Positions 46,343 to 57,316 of a stretch of DNA of 64,000 nt are shown piece by piece. Both the position numbers and the translations under genes were made by a program. Each line of letters opens with the position of its first letter. Within the stretch, counting starts at the first letter, position 1. The stretch covers positions 24,825,297-24,889,296 of the forward strand of contig CM077585.1 in NCBI GenBank assembly GCA_039657365.1. Reading direction: 5' to 3'. The notes under the pieces are model-generated. The model did not search any database and was not told where the DNA came from. It worked only from the letters and a program-made list of their open reading frames with translations. Source of the DNA: Stephania yunnanensis (Eukaryota > Streptophyta > Magnoliopsida > Ranunculales > Menispermaceae).

Positions 46343-46900
46343 TTAATGCGTATTGTACGACGTTCGCCTTTCCAGGGTGGTACTCAATAGCGATGTCATA
46401 GTCCTTGCAGCAACTCCAACCATCTCCGCCGGCACATGTTTAGATCCCTCTGAGTAAAGATATAATGTAAACTTTGATGATCTGTATACAAGATGAACTC
46501 GTCCTCGTAGAGATAGTGCCTCCAAGCCTTTAGTGCAAAGACGGTCGCTGCAAGCTCCAGGTCATGCACGGGGTAATTTCCCTTATGGGGTCTCAACCGT
46601 TTGGAGAGATAGGCAACTGGTCTACCATCCTACATCAACACGCATCTAAGACCAATGCCCAACGCATCTGTATATACTGTCAAAGTCTTGCCCCGATTCC
46701 GGCAATGTCAATACTGGTGCGAAGGTCAACCTCTTCTTCAGTTCATAGAAGGCCTGCTTACACTCCTCTAACCAATCAAACCTGACATTTTTCTTGGTCA
46801 ATATCATCATCGGTGCGGCAATCGAAAAAGAATTTTGTACGAATCTCCGGTAATATCCCAGTCCGAGGAAACTCCGTATATCGACAATAGACTTAGGCAT
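46343..46900 (-). pseudogene. Gypsy E RNase H remnant
   Basis: The minus strand begins with the RT connection IRSFLGLGYYRRFVQNSFS near 46870, then FDWLEECKQAFYELKKRL. The first catalytic Asp region is shifted out of frame near 46680. Next come GNYPVHDLELAATVFALKAW (Glu present) near 46580-46520 and YTDHQSLHYIFTQRDLNM near 46490-46440 (Asp present). Normally removes the RNA strand after reverse transcription. Confidence 0.85.
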
Positions 46901-46903
46901 CCT

Positions 46904-47500
46904 CTAGTCAATGATAGCCCGAATCTTCTCTAAGTCCACCGAGATATCCAAGTCACTGATGACATGTCCCAAAAATCTCCCCACACTCAGCCAGAAGTCA
47001 TACTTACTGAACTTGACGTACAATCTGTGCCCTCTCAGTGTCGTCAGAACCGCCCTGAGATGTCCCTCATAATCCTCACTAGTCCTGCTGTAGATCAAGA
47101 TGTAGTCGATGAACACTATGACGAACCTATCTAGATATGGTCTCAAGACCCCTTGCATCAAATCCATGAAGATCGCTGGGGCGTTAGTCAGCCCAAACGG
47201 TATGACTATGAACTCAAATAGCCCGTATCTCACGCTGAAAGAAGTCTTCTGGATATCCACTTCTCGAATCCTCAACTGATGATAACTTGAGCGAAGTTCA
47301 ATCTTCAAGAAGAGTCTGACACCCACCAACTGATCGAACGGATCATCTATCATAGGAAGTGGGTAACGGTTCCTAACTGTCACCTGATTCAACTTCCTAT
47401 AGTCTATGCACATCTTCATCGACCCATCCTTCTTCTTCACAAACAATACAGGAGCTCCCCAAGGTGACATACTAGGGTGAATAAAACACTTCTCCAACAA
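46904..47500 (-). pseudogene. Gypsy E reverse transcriptase with altered catalytic residues
   Basis: 199 open codons: WGAPVLFVKKKDGSMKMCID (fingers), NRYPLPMIDD, LFLKIELRSSYHQLRI, KTSFSVRYGLFEFIVIPFGL, then VIVFIDYILIYSRTSEDYEG. In family consensus the palm motifs are LKIDLRSGYHQ and FIDDIL; here the first Asp is Glu and the second Asp of the DD box is Tyr. An otherwise open frame with two active-site changes suggests decay by point mutation more than by indels in this part. There is no start of its own, because it is part of a polyprotein. Confidence 0.9.
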
Positions 47501-47799
47501 TTCATCCAGCTATCTTTTAACCTCCTCCTGCTTCGTTGGTAACATCTTATATGGTCTGCTAGCGATAGGCTGCATCCATGGTATCAATTTAATGATAAAC
47601 TCGATAGCTTATGGCAGTGGCAATCCAGGTAGGTCATCCGTAAATACGTCGACAAAATCTCTAACTACCGGTACATCGTCAATCCTGACCTCCTAATCTC
47701 CGGCTCAACTATCGCCGCAAACGCCTCCATCTCCCGTGTTGTAGCTAGTTGGCCTCTAGTGATAGGTAAGTCAGTCACGGATCCAACCAATGCAAAATC

Positions 47800-48330
47800 T
47801 GGTCTCCCAGGAATACGAAACTCTATCGTCTTACCACAACAATCTATCTATGCATAATAAGATGACATCCAATCCATCCCGAGAACTGTGTCAAACTCTA
47901 GGTACTTCAATACTCGAAGATCGGCTGGTAAATGATGTCCTTCAACCTCTATCATCACATCTTTACATATCTGTTTAGGGTATATCTTATCCCCAGCGGC
48001 TGTATAGAGGACAAGTTGTGTGCCTAGTGTTCGTATCTAACCCTAACACTCTAACAACACGTCCAACAATAAATGATAAAGTACTACCAAAATCAAATAT
48101 AACATGCATAGATCGTCTAAAAATCTGCAATGTACCCTTGACGAGCTGTCTGGTCGCTCCACCATCAGGTTATGCTACCGCATGAGCTCTTTCTTTAGCC
48201 TACTCTGGCTCTCGACGTAGTGAAGGTGGTGTCCTGCGGTCGGCCCTCAAGTGTTCCCCCTAACCACACTTATGGCATCAGCGGTCAACCTGCCTCCAAG
48301 TCTATCTGTCTCCTGATCTCGGACCCTGGC
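47800..48330 (-). pseudogene. Gypsy E zinc knuckle and protease remnant
   Basis: A CHKCG..GEHLR stretch near 48275-48245 is the CCHC knuckle with its last Cys replaced. Downstream QLVKGTLQIFRRS then VIFDFGSTLSFI near 48095-48065 is the aspartic protease site, where the usual DSG is DFG (Asp kept). Stops occur on both sides. The knuckle binds RNA and the protease processes the polyprotein. Confidence 0.7.
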
Positions 48331-48453
48331 CCCGATCTCTCTGACCCCTATTATGTCCCCCTAATCTCGGCCCTAACGGTGCATCTGCGGTTGTGGTCTA
48401 TGCTGATCTACTGGTCCTGATGTGATGGCATGAACCGGTTGTCTCTCCTCATA

Positions 48454-49530
48454 CTAGAACTGACTGCCCTGATGATCATCCCTACGACCCCTGTCCCGTC
48501 TATCATCCCTCCGGCCTCTATCCTGATGATCCATTTGTCTCTTCAGCCTCTGATCCGATCGAGAATTTTGCCCTGTCTGTACCTCGGTACCAGTCACACG
48601 CTTGCTATCTCTCTGCATCAGATATGTCTCATTTGCTAATGCTATGTTGTCCTGTAGAGTAGATGCCCCAAATGATACAACTGTTGAAGTGATTTTATCA
48701 TCAACCCTTCTGGTGAAATAGTAGATCCGCAGGTGCTCCGTCCTGGCGACATCCATCGAGAACTGAAGTAAATGTCGAAACTTCTCCATGTATTGCATCA
48801 AGGTCTGGTTACCCTGTCTTAAGGTCCAAAACTCCTCCCTCAGTCTCAGTCTAACCTCCATATGTATGTATTGGTAATAGAATGGCTCTCTAAACTCAGC
48901 CCATATCGTCGACTTTGGATGCGTATCCTGACACGTGGTCCACCATAATGCGGCGTGACCTCTCAAACATGCACCTGAAAGTCTCGTCTGGACATTCTCA
49001 TAATTTCTCATTAGCTTATGGAATCGCTGATGAGATACAATCCATTTCCTTGTAGCCTCGTGGTCACCACCTTCATAAAAGAAGCCTGGCCGAAACTTCT
49101 GAAATTCCCTCAACAGCTTTGTCTCTAGAGCTAAAATAAATCATGATGTAGTAACAATATTAGTGGGAGTAGTCGTCTGACCAGTAGCCATAAGTGGTGG
49201 CGTAGGAGTCGGCGTCTTTAAGGGAACTACAACGGCTGTGGCTCTCTCTGTTTGTGCACCTTCTACTATTCTCTCAATTGGTGTCTGGGGTGCAACCGAG
49301 ATGACAACTGTCCCCGTAGGTGCCATAACTGCTACTGACTATCTAGATGTAGCAACTGTTGTAGCCAATGTTGTCAATGAAATAGTCTGATCCTGTAGCC
49401 AACGAAACACCTCGGCCATTTTCCTCTCCTGAGCCAAGAGTCGGTCCTCTATACTAGGTGCAACTGGGGAGTCTCTAGCAGTACCACTAGGCTGACCAAT
49501 ATCCTGAGGCATATTCGACTATCCATCCAT
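48454..49530 (-). pseudogene. Gypsy E gag
   Basis: From about 49528 (MDG with a stop soon after) the minus strand reads a Thr/Pro-rich leader (VAPQTPIERIVEGAQTERA near 49290). A 219-codon open frame follows (49113-48454): FQKFRPGFFYEGGDHEATRK, WIVSHQRFHKLMR, LRGHAALWWTT, FREPFYYQYIHMEVRLRLR, LMQYMEKFRHLLQFS, ending in an Arg/Asp-rich tail (DRGRRDDRRDRGRRDD). This is the retrotransposon gag domain in standard order. Gag assembles the particle. The frame is broken from the leader by a stop and shift near 49130. Confidence 0.9.
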
Positions 49531-49750
49531 GATCTACATCGAGAAGCATGCTCTGGATCAGTCTTGGTATATATACGTATATCATATATATAATGGAAAA
49601 ATAACACGTATATAGATTCTAACTCTACCCGCCTCACATCACTTCCAAATTAAAGTTCTAAGGCAATAACATATGGTTTCCACAACTACAGTTTATTTAT
49701 TACGTCTTATGCTATTTCATTGTAAATACTCCCAAATTCCTCAAACTCAG

Positions 49751-49762
49751 GCTCTGATACTA
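49751..49762 (-). other. Primer-binding site, initiator-Met type, gypsy E
   Basis: The minus strand reads TAGTATCAGAGC, one mismatch to TGGTATCAGAGC, two bases inside the 5' LTR. The polypurine tract on the other side reads TTGGGAAGAAC (44712-44722, minus). Confidence 0.85.
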
Positions 49763-49764
49763 AC

Positions 49765-52225
49765 TGTGGCAGCCTTAGCTGCCCCTAGGTGATGTGTCTT
49801 CGTGTACTCTTTGCCGACCATCCCAACTACACGTGTCCAACACCTGCCCGTCCTCTTTATGACTCTTAACTCCTGTCCACAAGTGTAATATTAGATAAAC
49901 TAGTAAATCATCCTTATATTCTTTTTCCCATACCAACTATGGCGTTCTATCTGTTTCAACTGTTACCTAGTTGACAATTTATTGAGATCCTAACCATACT
50001 AATGAGTTGTATTTTAAGGTTAACATATTCATCGGAAGGCTCTCTTAATACCATTTAAACAAGATAATTTAGCATGATAAACATTGTTAAAAGGCAAAAA
50101 CGAATGTGGAAAACCCTAGAAAGTACTCTGTATATAAGCGACATCACCATAATCGGTATATATACATGTACTGTGTTATCTCAAGTCTCATAATACCCAA
50201 AAGATAAAAAATATAAAAAATAAACACGTACAAATAGGTCCTCTACAATGGGCAATCAGATGTAGTCGCCTAAGATCCCCTTGCCCCTACTGGTATTAGG
50301 ATATGCACTTAAACATCACAAAAGATAGATGACGATTACAGTATGTAAAACCCCAAGGAACTCCTCTGAGTATTCATATAATAAAATAAAGGAAATACAA
50401 GGAATATTGTTAAGTAAACATGCAGAATGTAAAACAGTCAACTGTAAATGGCTCATCGCATGAATAAAAAATAGAGAAGCTAACAAATGAGTGTGCTCGA
50501 TCCAGAGGGACTAAACTGTATTTCGGGTCACCAAGTTCCCACTAGTGCTTGCGTCCAACTGGCCCAACACTTGGTCCTACGCGGCGCTAGCCAAATCCGC
50601 TGAGTCACCGACACGTGCATCTAGGTAAGCCCACGTCGCCATTCATTGAGGGCCGAGTCACACGTGCTACAGCCCAGTGCCTCATGAACACACAACTAGG
50701 AAACCTGAGGGAGTAACCTCAACCCATGTCCAAATATCCGAATAAAAATATGAACATCAAGGAATAATAGAAACAACATGTAAAATGAATAAATACTTAG
50801 AGTTTTTCAGTTGGGTTTTACAAACCTCACACTGCTCTTCGACCTCCTCAAACTCCCGTACCCGACCCGTCAAACTCCCCTAACACTAAGTTTCGGTTCA
50901 TTAAGTCCCTAAAGTCCATTTTTACCAGTTTAGTTTATTTATAAAGGTGTATATATGTATTAGGTGGAAAATCTCTAAAACAGTCCTAAATTCCCATTTT
51001 CATATGTCATTAGCGCGCTAATTTGTCTACCTAGCTCGTTAGTTTTAAGTTAGCGCACTAAGGAGGTGTACCTAACGCACTAGAAATTTTAATTAGCGCG
51101 CTATTGTTCTCTGTTGCAAAGAACAACGGCACACTCAGGACAGTTAGTGCGCTAATAATTCCAATTAGCGTGCTAATTACCTTCTGGGACATAATTCTTA
51201 ATTTCAAGAATTCTATCATAGCCCTCTTAATGAGCTATTCTAACTGGTTTATTACCTTCTCCTCATCAAAATAACCTCTATCCATGAATCAAAACACTCC
51301 AAACATCAATGTACATCAATTTTCCACAAATCATGCATTTACCACCATCTCCATTAAAAACCAATTTCATAAAAAACTAACTAAACCAATAATAAATTCA
51401 CCTTATATATGGTCCAATGACATGAAATGCATCATATTTACCCAACAAACTAGAGGCTAAACCATCAACTTGAATTTTACAAAACATACCCCAAAAATGG
51501 GATCATTTGCAAGCTTAGAAGGTGGAGAAGGTGATTACCTTGGTTAGATCACTTGGTTTGATTCCTGGGTTGTTGAATTCTCAGCTGGAAGTCTCTTCTC
51601 CCTCATTAGATTCTTCTCTATTTGCATGAAATGGGTGAGTGTTTGTGATCAACACTCCACTATCTCTCCTATATATATTTTATGGAATCAATTGTGCATA
51701 CGTATCCCGAGGCATATCTTGTGGTTCACAAGCATGCTATCTTATACCTCCTGGTGACTCCAATAGCATACTCATCATCTAGTACTACTCAATATGTAAA
51801 TCTAGATGTCCATCTCATGGCCCCCTTTCTATTTAATGAAGCTATAGGCTTCCCTTTATTCTATTAAATGTCACATTACATTAAGCCTTATCCAACCATA
51901 TGGCTAGTGTTTTATTTATCAAATAAACCAACTCATCGTCACACTAACCTGTATCTCGCCTCTTGATACTTGTGTTAGCACGCACTTCGAGGCAACTTTG
52001 TCATACAACCTCGCACGCTCTCGTGATTCAACATACACACATGCGATGTATTTAACCAATAATTGAATAAATTGCACCTCAATTAAACCATCAACACACA
52101 ATTAAAACAATGTACCTAGGTCGACGTGTGTCCTAGCCTACCCACGGTGTCCATATGGATCTGAGCTGGCGTCCATGTCTGCAATCTAAAGATAATTAAC
52201 GACATTATTAAAATGGGCCGTTACA
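49765..52225 (-). mobile_element. Gypsy E 5' LTR
   Basis: 2461 bp, the longer and probably more complete LTR. The plus strand begins TGTGGCAGCC and ends GGGCCGTTACA. It has a TATA-like box in sense (AAATATATATAGGAG, about 51668-51682) that is missing from the 3' LTR, and a TTAGCGCGCTAA array at 51005-51176. Confidence 0.9.
51668..51682 (-). promoter_or_regulatory. Candidate TATA box of the gypsy E LTR
   Basis: The minus strand reads ATATATATAGGAG within the 5' LTR, about 550 bp after the LTR's sense start. Position and sequence fit a promoter; no transcript evidence. Confidence 0.4.
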
Positions 52226-52510
52226 CTAGGTGGACAACATGGTGCGCGAGTAGTCACACATTACCGAATTTGTTGATCAACTCGATAAGAAGGTCAATAA
52301 GCTAACTAACCTGGTGACCAAGTATGCTAGTGATGCTAGCTACGACTTCAATCTGCTACTTGGGGACATGAAAAAAATGTTGATCCACGCGCGAGATCTA
52401 GTGGAGAAGACTAAGCAATCCAGAAAAGTGGTGGCGGATTTCATTAAGCAGTTTGATGCATTAATGGGAAGGTATGAAATGAAGCTGGGCTAAAGGGAAA
52501 CTCAGAAAAA

Positions 52511-52725
52511 AATGGAAGCGCACTTGGAAACCTGACCATGCTGACCTCGATGCTGACCCTTAGTTTGACCCCTTTCTGTCTCATAAATTATCTCATTTTG
52601 GTAAATAATGGTTTGTAATATTTCAGGTGTTAAGTTATGCTCCACCACGTACTTGGGTGTGTTGGTATTTTTGAGGTTGAGTTATGCTCCAACACGTACA
52701 TTTAGTGTCGATCTTTACTCAATCT
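52511..52725. other. Short spacer with duplicated phrase
   Basis: Contains 'agttatgctccaccacgtac' near 52635 and 'agttatgctccaacacgtac' near 52681. Nothing coding. Confidence 0.4.
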
Positions 52726-54089
52726 TGGAGTTGGGGCATGTGCCTTAGGTCAATCTATAAATATTATTTATCTTATAATTTTAGTTAATAAAATTGAGGT
52801 TTTCATTTTCTGTTTTATTATAAGTGATTGTATGTTTAACTTATAATAAGATCTATAGATATTCGTTGAAATATCCTAAATGTCATTAATTTGTCACTAT
52901 ACTGGAAACTATAATGAATTAAGACTAATGTGAATCTTGATTGATGGTCATGTGATGATCATGCGTATAGGGATACGAATCGAGATTATGAGTACTTGTA
53001 GGGAATAAGGTACTGGACCGACTCACTATGAGAACACCACATGGATTAAGTCATAGGTGTTACTCATAATAGGTATATCATTTAGTCATTCGACTTGAGA
53101 TTACCATAAACTTCAATATTAGGAAGCGTGATAATTTGATACAATCAAACATTGTCTTTTACCAGAAGATTATAAAGATTGTGATAGGTTACCATGCGAA
53201 TAATATGTGAAGGTATGTAATCAAAATAGAATTTGTCCCTTTTATGTAGACAGAGATATCAGTGAATCCCTCGATATGTTAGACTATTAAATGGCCATGT
53301 CTAAGTGAATTGATATGATCAATGTCATTTGGATATTTTTAGTCTACCTAAAGATCGATACTAGTACGATTGAACATTAATGGCGACTTTTCATGCCTTA
53401 CGTTTAATCTAAGGATATCACATGACAAAAGGATATCATATATGTTATTCATTATGTTGTATCGGTTTTGATATTCATGCTACTTGGGTAGTCATAATGC
53501 CTTGCTAGAGATTGCTTATGAATTGTGTACTAAAATAGTTTTGGTTCACTGCCAACGTTGCATGAACCTATTGGGCCACACGCAAAAATAGTTTTGCACG
53601 ATTTCAATTGGTTCAAAGTAATGAACTTTATATGATAAATTCATGACATAAAAACCCTTACAATTTGTTATATAATATCTGATTAATAGGGCGAATGTGT
53701 ACTTTGCTTAAATTGCCTAAATATAATAGTTGTATTATGAATAAGATTCTAGGTGAGGACTTATCTACACATATAAATGATGTTGAAATCCTAATATGAA
53801 ATCTTTTTTTGCTATTTTTGAGTTCTCTGGACTTTGGAAAGAAAGAAAAACATTTTCTATCTCTCTTGGGCTAGCACTCCAAATTGTGGTCACTATTCAT
53901 ATATGAAATTTCGATAGAGTATGGGTGCTTGAACGTCTTGGAGATCGAACAATTAGAGAAAAAAATCACAGATTAAGGTAAGGCTTACTTTTCGTAGATC
54001 TAGTTTAATAGAACTTATTTTCGATCCTGTTGGGGGATTTTCAAATTTTTTTTGAACTTTTCGCTGCGCATGAACCCCAAAACCCAACA
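52726..54089 (+). mobile_element. Copia 5' LTR in plus orientation, followed by a degenerate primer site
   Basis: Same LTR family as 32621-34004 but reversed: starts near TTGGGGCATGTGCC and ends GAACCCCAAAACCCAACA. It is followed by 'cttagagcagagctcaa', which keeps CAGAGCTCAA of the initiator-Met primer site. This is the only copy of the family here in plus sense. The internal coding region expected to its right is absent. Confidence 0.75.
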
Positions 54090-55173
54090 CTTAGAGCAGA
54101 GCTCAACACAATCTATGCTTTATAAACTTCATATGGTATGCTATGCTCGGATAACATTGAATATTTTACTTAAATATTAAGTGGTATGCAATGGTATGCT
54201 AGCTCGGATAACATTGATGATGCAAGGATCCTCGCGTGCCTATCTCAAGTTTGATCTCCTTATGCACATCATGATGCTGATCAAGTAATGATGGACCAAT
54301 CTTAGCACAAACGCACTTTTGAGACAGAGCACTACTTCTTAGCACTGCTAATTTAGAGGATGTTATCAGCTTTTGCTCCATCTTTATATTTTGTTCTATT
54401 TTCAACTCAATGAAGCTATATGTAAAGCAATGTATGGAGAGAAAGGTAGTTGTATGAAATTGAAGCCTAAATATCATTAGAACAGTGACTTGTTCTTGTG
54501 TTTCTAGTTTCTTTATTCAATCCTTCCATATAGCTCTTTGCATTAATTGAATATTTTGCTTATATATTGGGTGGTATGTTATATGATGCTGTTAATATCA
54601 TATCATATTTAGATTCCATTATGTTTAGGTGTTATAGTCATTATTTCATAATATGTGGTGTATGTTAGGTGTTTTAAATTGTGTTCAATTCCTTAGTGGT
54701 GAATATGAGTTTAGGGTATGTAAGTAGTAGTAGATACGTGGATCACTAACCATTAAGTTTTTTAGCATGTTGAACTTTGATTAAAGGTATAGTATGTTCA
54801 CAATAATGTTATCACTGCATAAGCATATTTAAGCATACTAAAGCAAAATAGCAATCAAATAAAAAAAGCATAGAAAATGTAGGCTAGTTCAAGAAGTCAT
54901 CAAATTAACCTTAAACCTCAAAGAAATCTCCTTCATCTTGATGAAAAGGGTTTGATCATTCTTCTCTGCCGTGAGAACTGTTGTCATCGAATTACAACAA
55001 TCATAAATCCAAGTCTTAACTCTTTTCGTATATGTAATATATGTAAACAAACCATTCTATTTACAAGAGGTGAAAATGTTCGTGTAGTAGGATAGGAATA
55101 CTCTCATAAAGAACTTATCAATCACACGTACAAAAAACCTACACTTAAGGTATTTTTTCGATATCATTTCTTA
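54090..55173. other. Non-coding; possible copia leader, with repeats
   Basis: Includes two copies of 'gctcggataacattga' (about 54146 and 54203). It also holds one copy (about 54687-55000) of a segment repeated at about 55174-55545. No copia gag or pol is found. Confidence 0.4.
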
Positions 55174-55545
55174 AATTCCATAGTGGTGAATATGAGTTTA
55201 AGGTGTGTCAGTAGATATGTGAATCACCGACCATTTTCAATTTTTTAGCATACTCAACTTTGATTATGCTCAAATTTGAGTATGCTTGCATTCTCAAAGG
55301 TTGAGTATGCTCACAATAATATTATCACTACACAAAGTAGCATAATAAAGCAAAAATAGTCATAAAAATAGCATAAAAATGTAGGTTTCTACAAATAGTC
55401 ATTAAATTAAAAGATTTTGAGGGTATAAAAGCAAACAACACCAAACTTCACTATTATAAAAGGGAATTCTCCTTGTAAAATCTCCTTCATCTTGACGTCT
55501 ATGGTTTGACCATTCTTCTTTGCCATGATAACTACTTTCTCAAAC
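54687..55545. repeat. Diverged ~300-370-bp duplication
   Basis: The stretch from 'attccttagtggtgaatatg' (54687) to about 55000 is matched by 55174-55545. The shared part includes the antisense of an exon-like peptide (KMKEI...) of the zinc-knuckle pseudogene, so part of that gene was duplicated. Confidence 0.6.
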
Positions 55546-55890
55546 ATTATGGTCGTCTTCCTCAAGGTAGCGTCATGGTCCGATGGACTCACTTCTTCAT
55601 CCTCACTTCCACTCTGATCAGAATCAGACATATAGACTTTTTTGACCTTCTCTTTTTTGACCGCCTATTCTTAGCCTTGTCCACCTAATGAAAGACATGG
55701 TACCTTGTAGTTGTGCATGTATAGAGCAATCAACCCTTATTTGATGACATATTTACTCGTTTCAACATTAACCCACCCTTGTTGCATTTGAAACATGACT
55801 TCTCATTAGGACAATCTGCAAAGGCATGAGACAAATCCCTCTAAAAACAACATGATTTTGTAGCCATTCCCTATAGACCAACAACAAAAA
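55407..55890 (-). pseudogene. Small zinc-knuckle protein pseudogene
   Basis: The minus strand from ATG near 55871 reads MATKSCCF, a stop, RDLSHAFADCPNEKSCFKCN, then further stops. A 74-codon open part (55631-55407) follows with MSDSDQSGSEDEEVSPSDHD and MAKKNGQTIDVKMKEIL. The CF.....SH....C/CFKC pattern fits CCHC zinc knuckles followed by a Lys-rich and an acidic Ser/Asp segment. Upstream (to about 56110) the minus strand has a purine-rich leader with a donor-like AGGTAAAGAG and an acceptor-like TCTATAG before the ATG, so a spliced leader is possible. CCHC proteins bind nucleic acids. It could also be a copia gag scrap, but nearby copia LTRs are not arranged to support that. Confidence 0.45.
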
Positions 55891-57316
55891 ACATAAACAA
55901 CAAATCCAGATCTAAGAAAATGTAGAGTGGAGGTTGTCTCTTTACCTCTTCCTAGCATCGTCTTCCTGCATTCCTTCTCTTTCTTTTATTTTCTTCCCCT
56001 CCTCCTTCCCTCACTCTCGATCTTGCTTGAATGTTTGTAAAGAGAATAAAAAACTCCTCCATAAGTTTGATGAAGAGAGTGAAAGTGAGAAAGTGATATG
56101 AAATGATGTGGAGCGATGGAGGGAGAAATGATGAAAAGATAAAAAAAAGTACACATAATCTAATGCATGAAGTGATGTGATAAGATGTTGTAAACCTCTA
56201 TTTACAAAACCCTTATAATGACACCATCTCTAACATACCCACCACATCCCCACTTTTTTTTATTAGTTGGCACTCTACATCACCATCCACCTCGGCTGTC
56301 TCAAAAGTAGTGTCAAAACTAGTGTCATCATACCAGTTCCCAAAATTTTATGCGACTTCAAAATGTTAAGATAAATTTTTCAAAATAGAAATGTTAGGAT
56401 AAATTCGTCGAAAATCCGAAAAGTTAGGATATTATGCCATTTGGCCTAGATTTTGATCCAATATTGGGTGGTGTTATGTATTTAATATTTTTGACAATCA
56501 AATTAACAATCAAATTAACAACCAAAATTATGATGGAATGGTAAGGCTCTGTTAGTGGGTTCAATCTACATAGCTTAATTATTTTGTTTCAGTTGAGTTG
56601 CATCAAGTAAACGGAACTCGGTCGGATAAAGGAATTAATCACTTGAGTTGGATTAGACAAAAACTTTCTAATCATTGTAGATTGGTTTATGGATTAATCA
56701 TAACTGAATGGAAACTAATCACTTACACCCTTACAAAATGAAAAGCTACTACAAAATTATTTTCTTTTTCGTTTTATTTTTAAGAAAACTCAATTTTAAT
56801 TTAGTTAAAAAAAATAAAAGAGAGCTACGAAAGAAACCTCGCTTATTAGTACGATTCTTTTCTAGAATCCCTAAAATATACCCCATGTAGAATTTTTTTT
56901 AAAAAGAGTTATATTGTTAGACGTTAAACATGGTGCTGTAGCACCTGACACAATGCCCAGAACGAGAAGTAGAGATTTTTGGGTGTTATTTGGTCCATTT
57001 TTATCCGTTGTTTAGTATACATTCGCACCAAAACTCACCCATTTTTAGATAAACACCAAGTCTTTTCATTTTCTGTAAATTAAAGAGATCTAGTACTTAT
57101 TAAGCACATTGATAAATATTGAAACACAAAAAGATTTTGAATCAAAGTATGTTCTTGTTCATAAGATCATTATCTCAATGTATCCTATAAGAGTGTTTTT
57201 GGTTGTCGTTGAGTTAAACACATATTATCCAACCATGAGAGACTTGATTGTATCATGAAGGTAAGTTTTGATTAATCCCATTTTATATACACGGTTTTAG
57301 CCGATAGGGAGAAATC
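55891..57316. other. Unassigned sequence
   Basis: The first ~200 bp may be the leader of the zinc-knuckle pseudogene on the minus strand. The remainder is AT-rich, with no domain or repeat recognised except short direct repeats such as 'aatcaaattaacaa' near 56497-56522. Confidence 0.35.

Larger units (their letters stand above)
42433..52225 (-). mobile_element. Gypsy E: full-structure chromodomain-type Ty3/gypsy element, TSD CTAGG
   Basis: 9793 bp, minus strand: 5' LTR 52225-49765, primer site, gag, protease, RT, RNase H, integrase, chromodomain tail, polypurine tract, 3' LTR 44711-42433. A perfect 5-bp TSD CTAGG flanks it (42428-42432 and 52226-52230). LTRs of more than 2 kb and the pol order fit the Tekay/Del group of chromoviruses (inference). 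Coding parts are full of stops and catalytic changes. It lies in the FAR1-like remnant. Confidence 0.95.
41200..52510 (+). pseudogene. FAR1/FRS-like gene remnant split by two LTR insertions
   Basis: Three plus-strand pieces: 41200-41582, 42251-42432 and 52226-52510. Piece 1 has an acidic N-terminal part (EVISSDESGDESFIECLP) with a tandem duplication, then PTVGMTFNS and YYNRHSFSRGFGTKLRGTYR followed by CISACSKEG, which matches the FAR1 DNA-binding domain pattern (GM.F.S...AY.FY...GF...CSKEG). Piece 2 continues it with KHNHTMSLRKSRLFQSYKF, the domain's HNH portion. Piece 3 reads ITEFVDQLDKKVNKLTNLVT with a helical continuation ending MGRYEMKLG, coiled-coil-like. Frameshifts and stops are present. 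FAR1/FHY3 proteins derive from MULE transposases and act as nuclear transcription factors. Whether pieces 1-2 and piece 3 were one gene is inferred from the TSD-bounded insertions. Confidence 0.6.

Noticed and set aside
48220..48639. Plus-strand frames of 66-69 codons
   Set aside because: Antisense of the gypsy E gag tail and knuckle.
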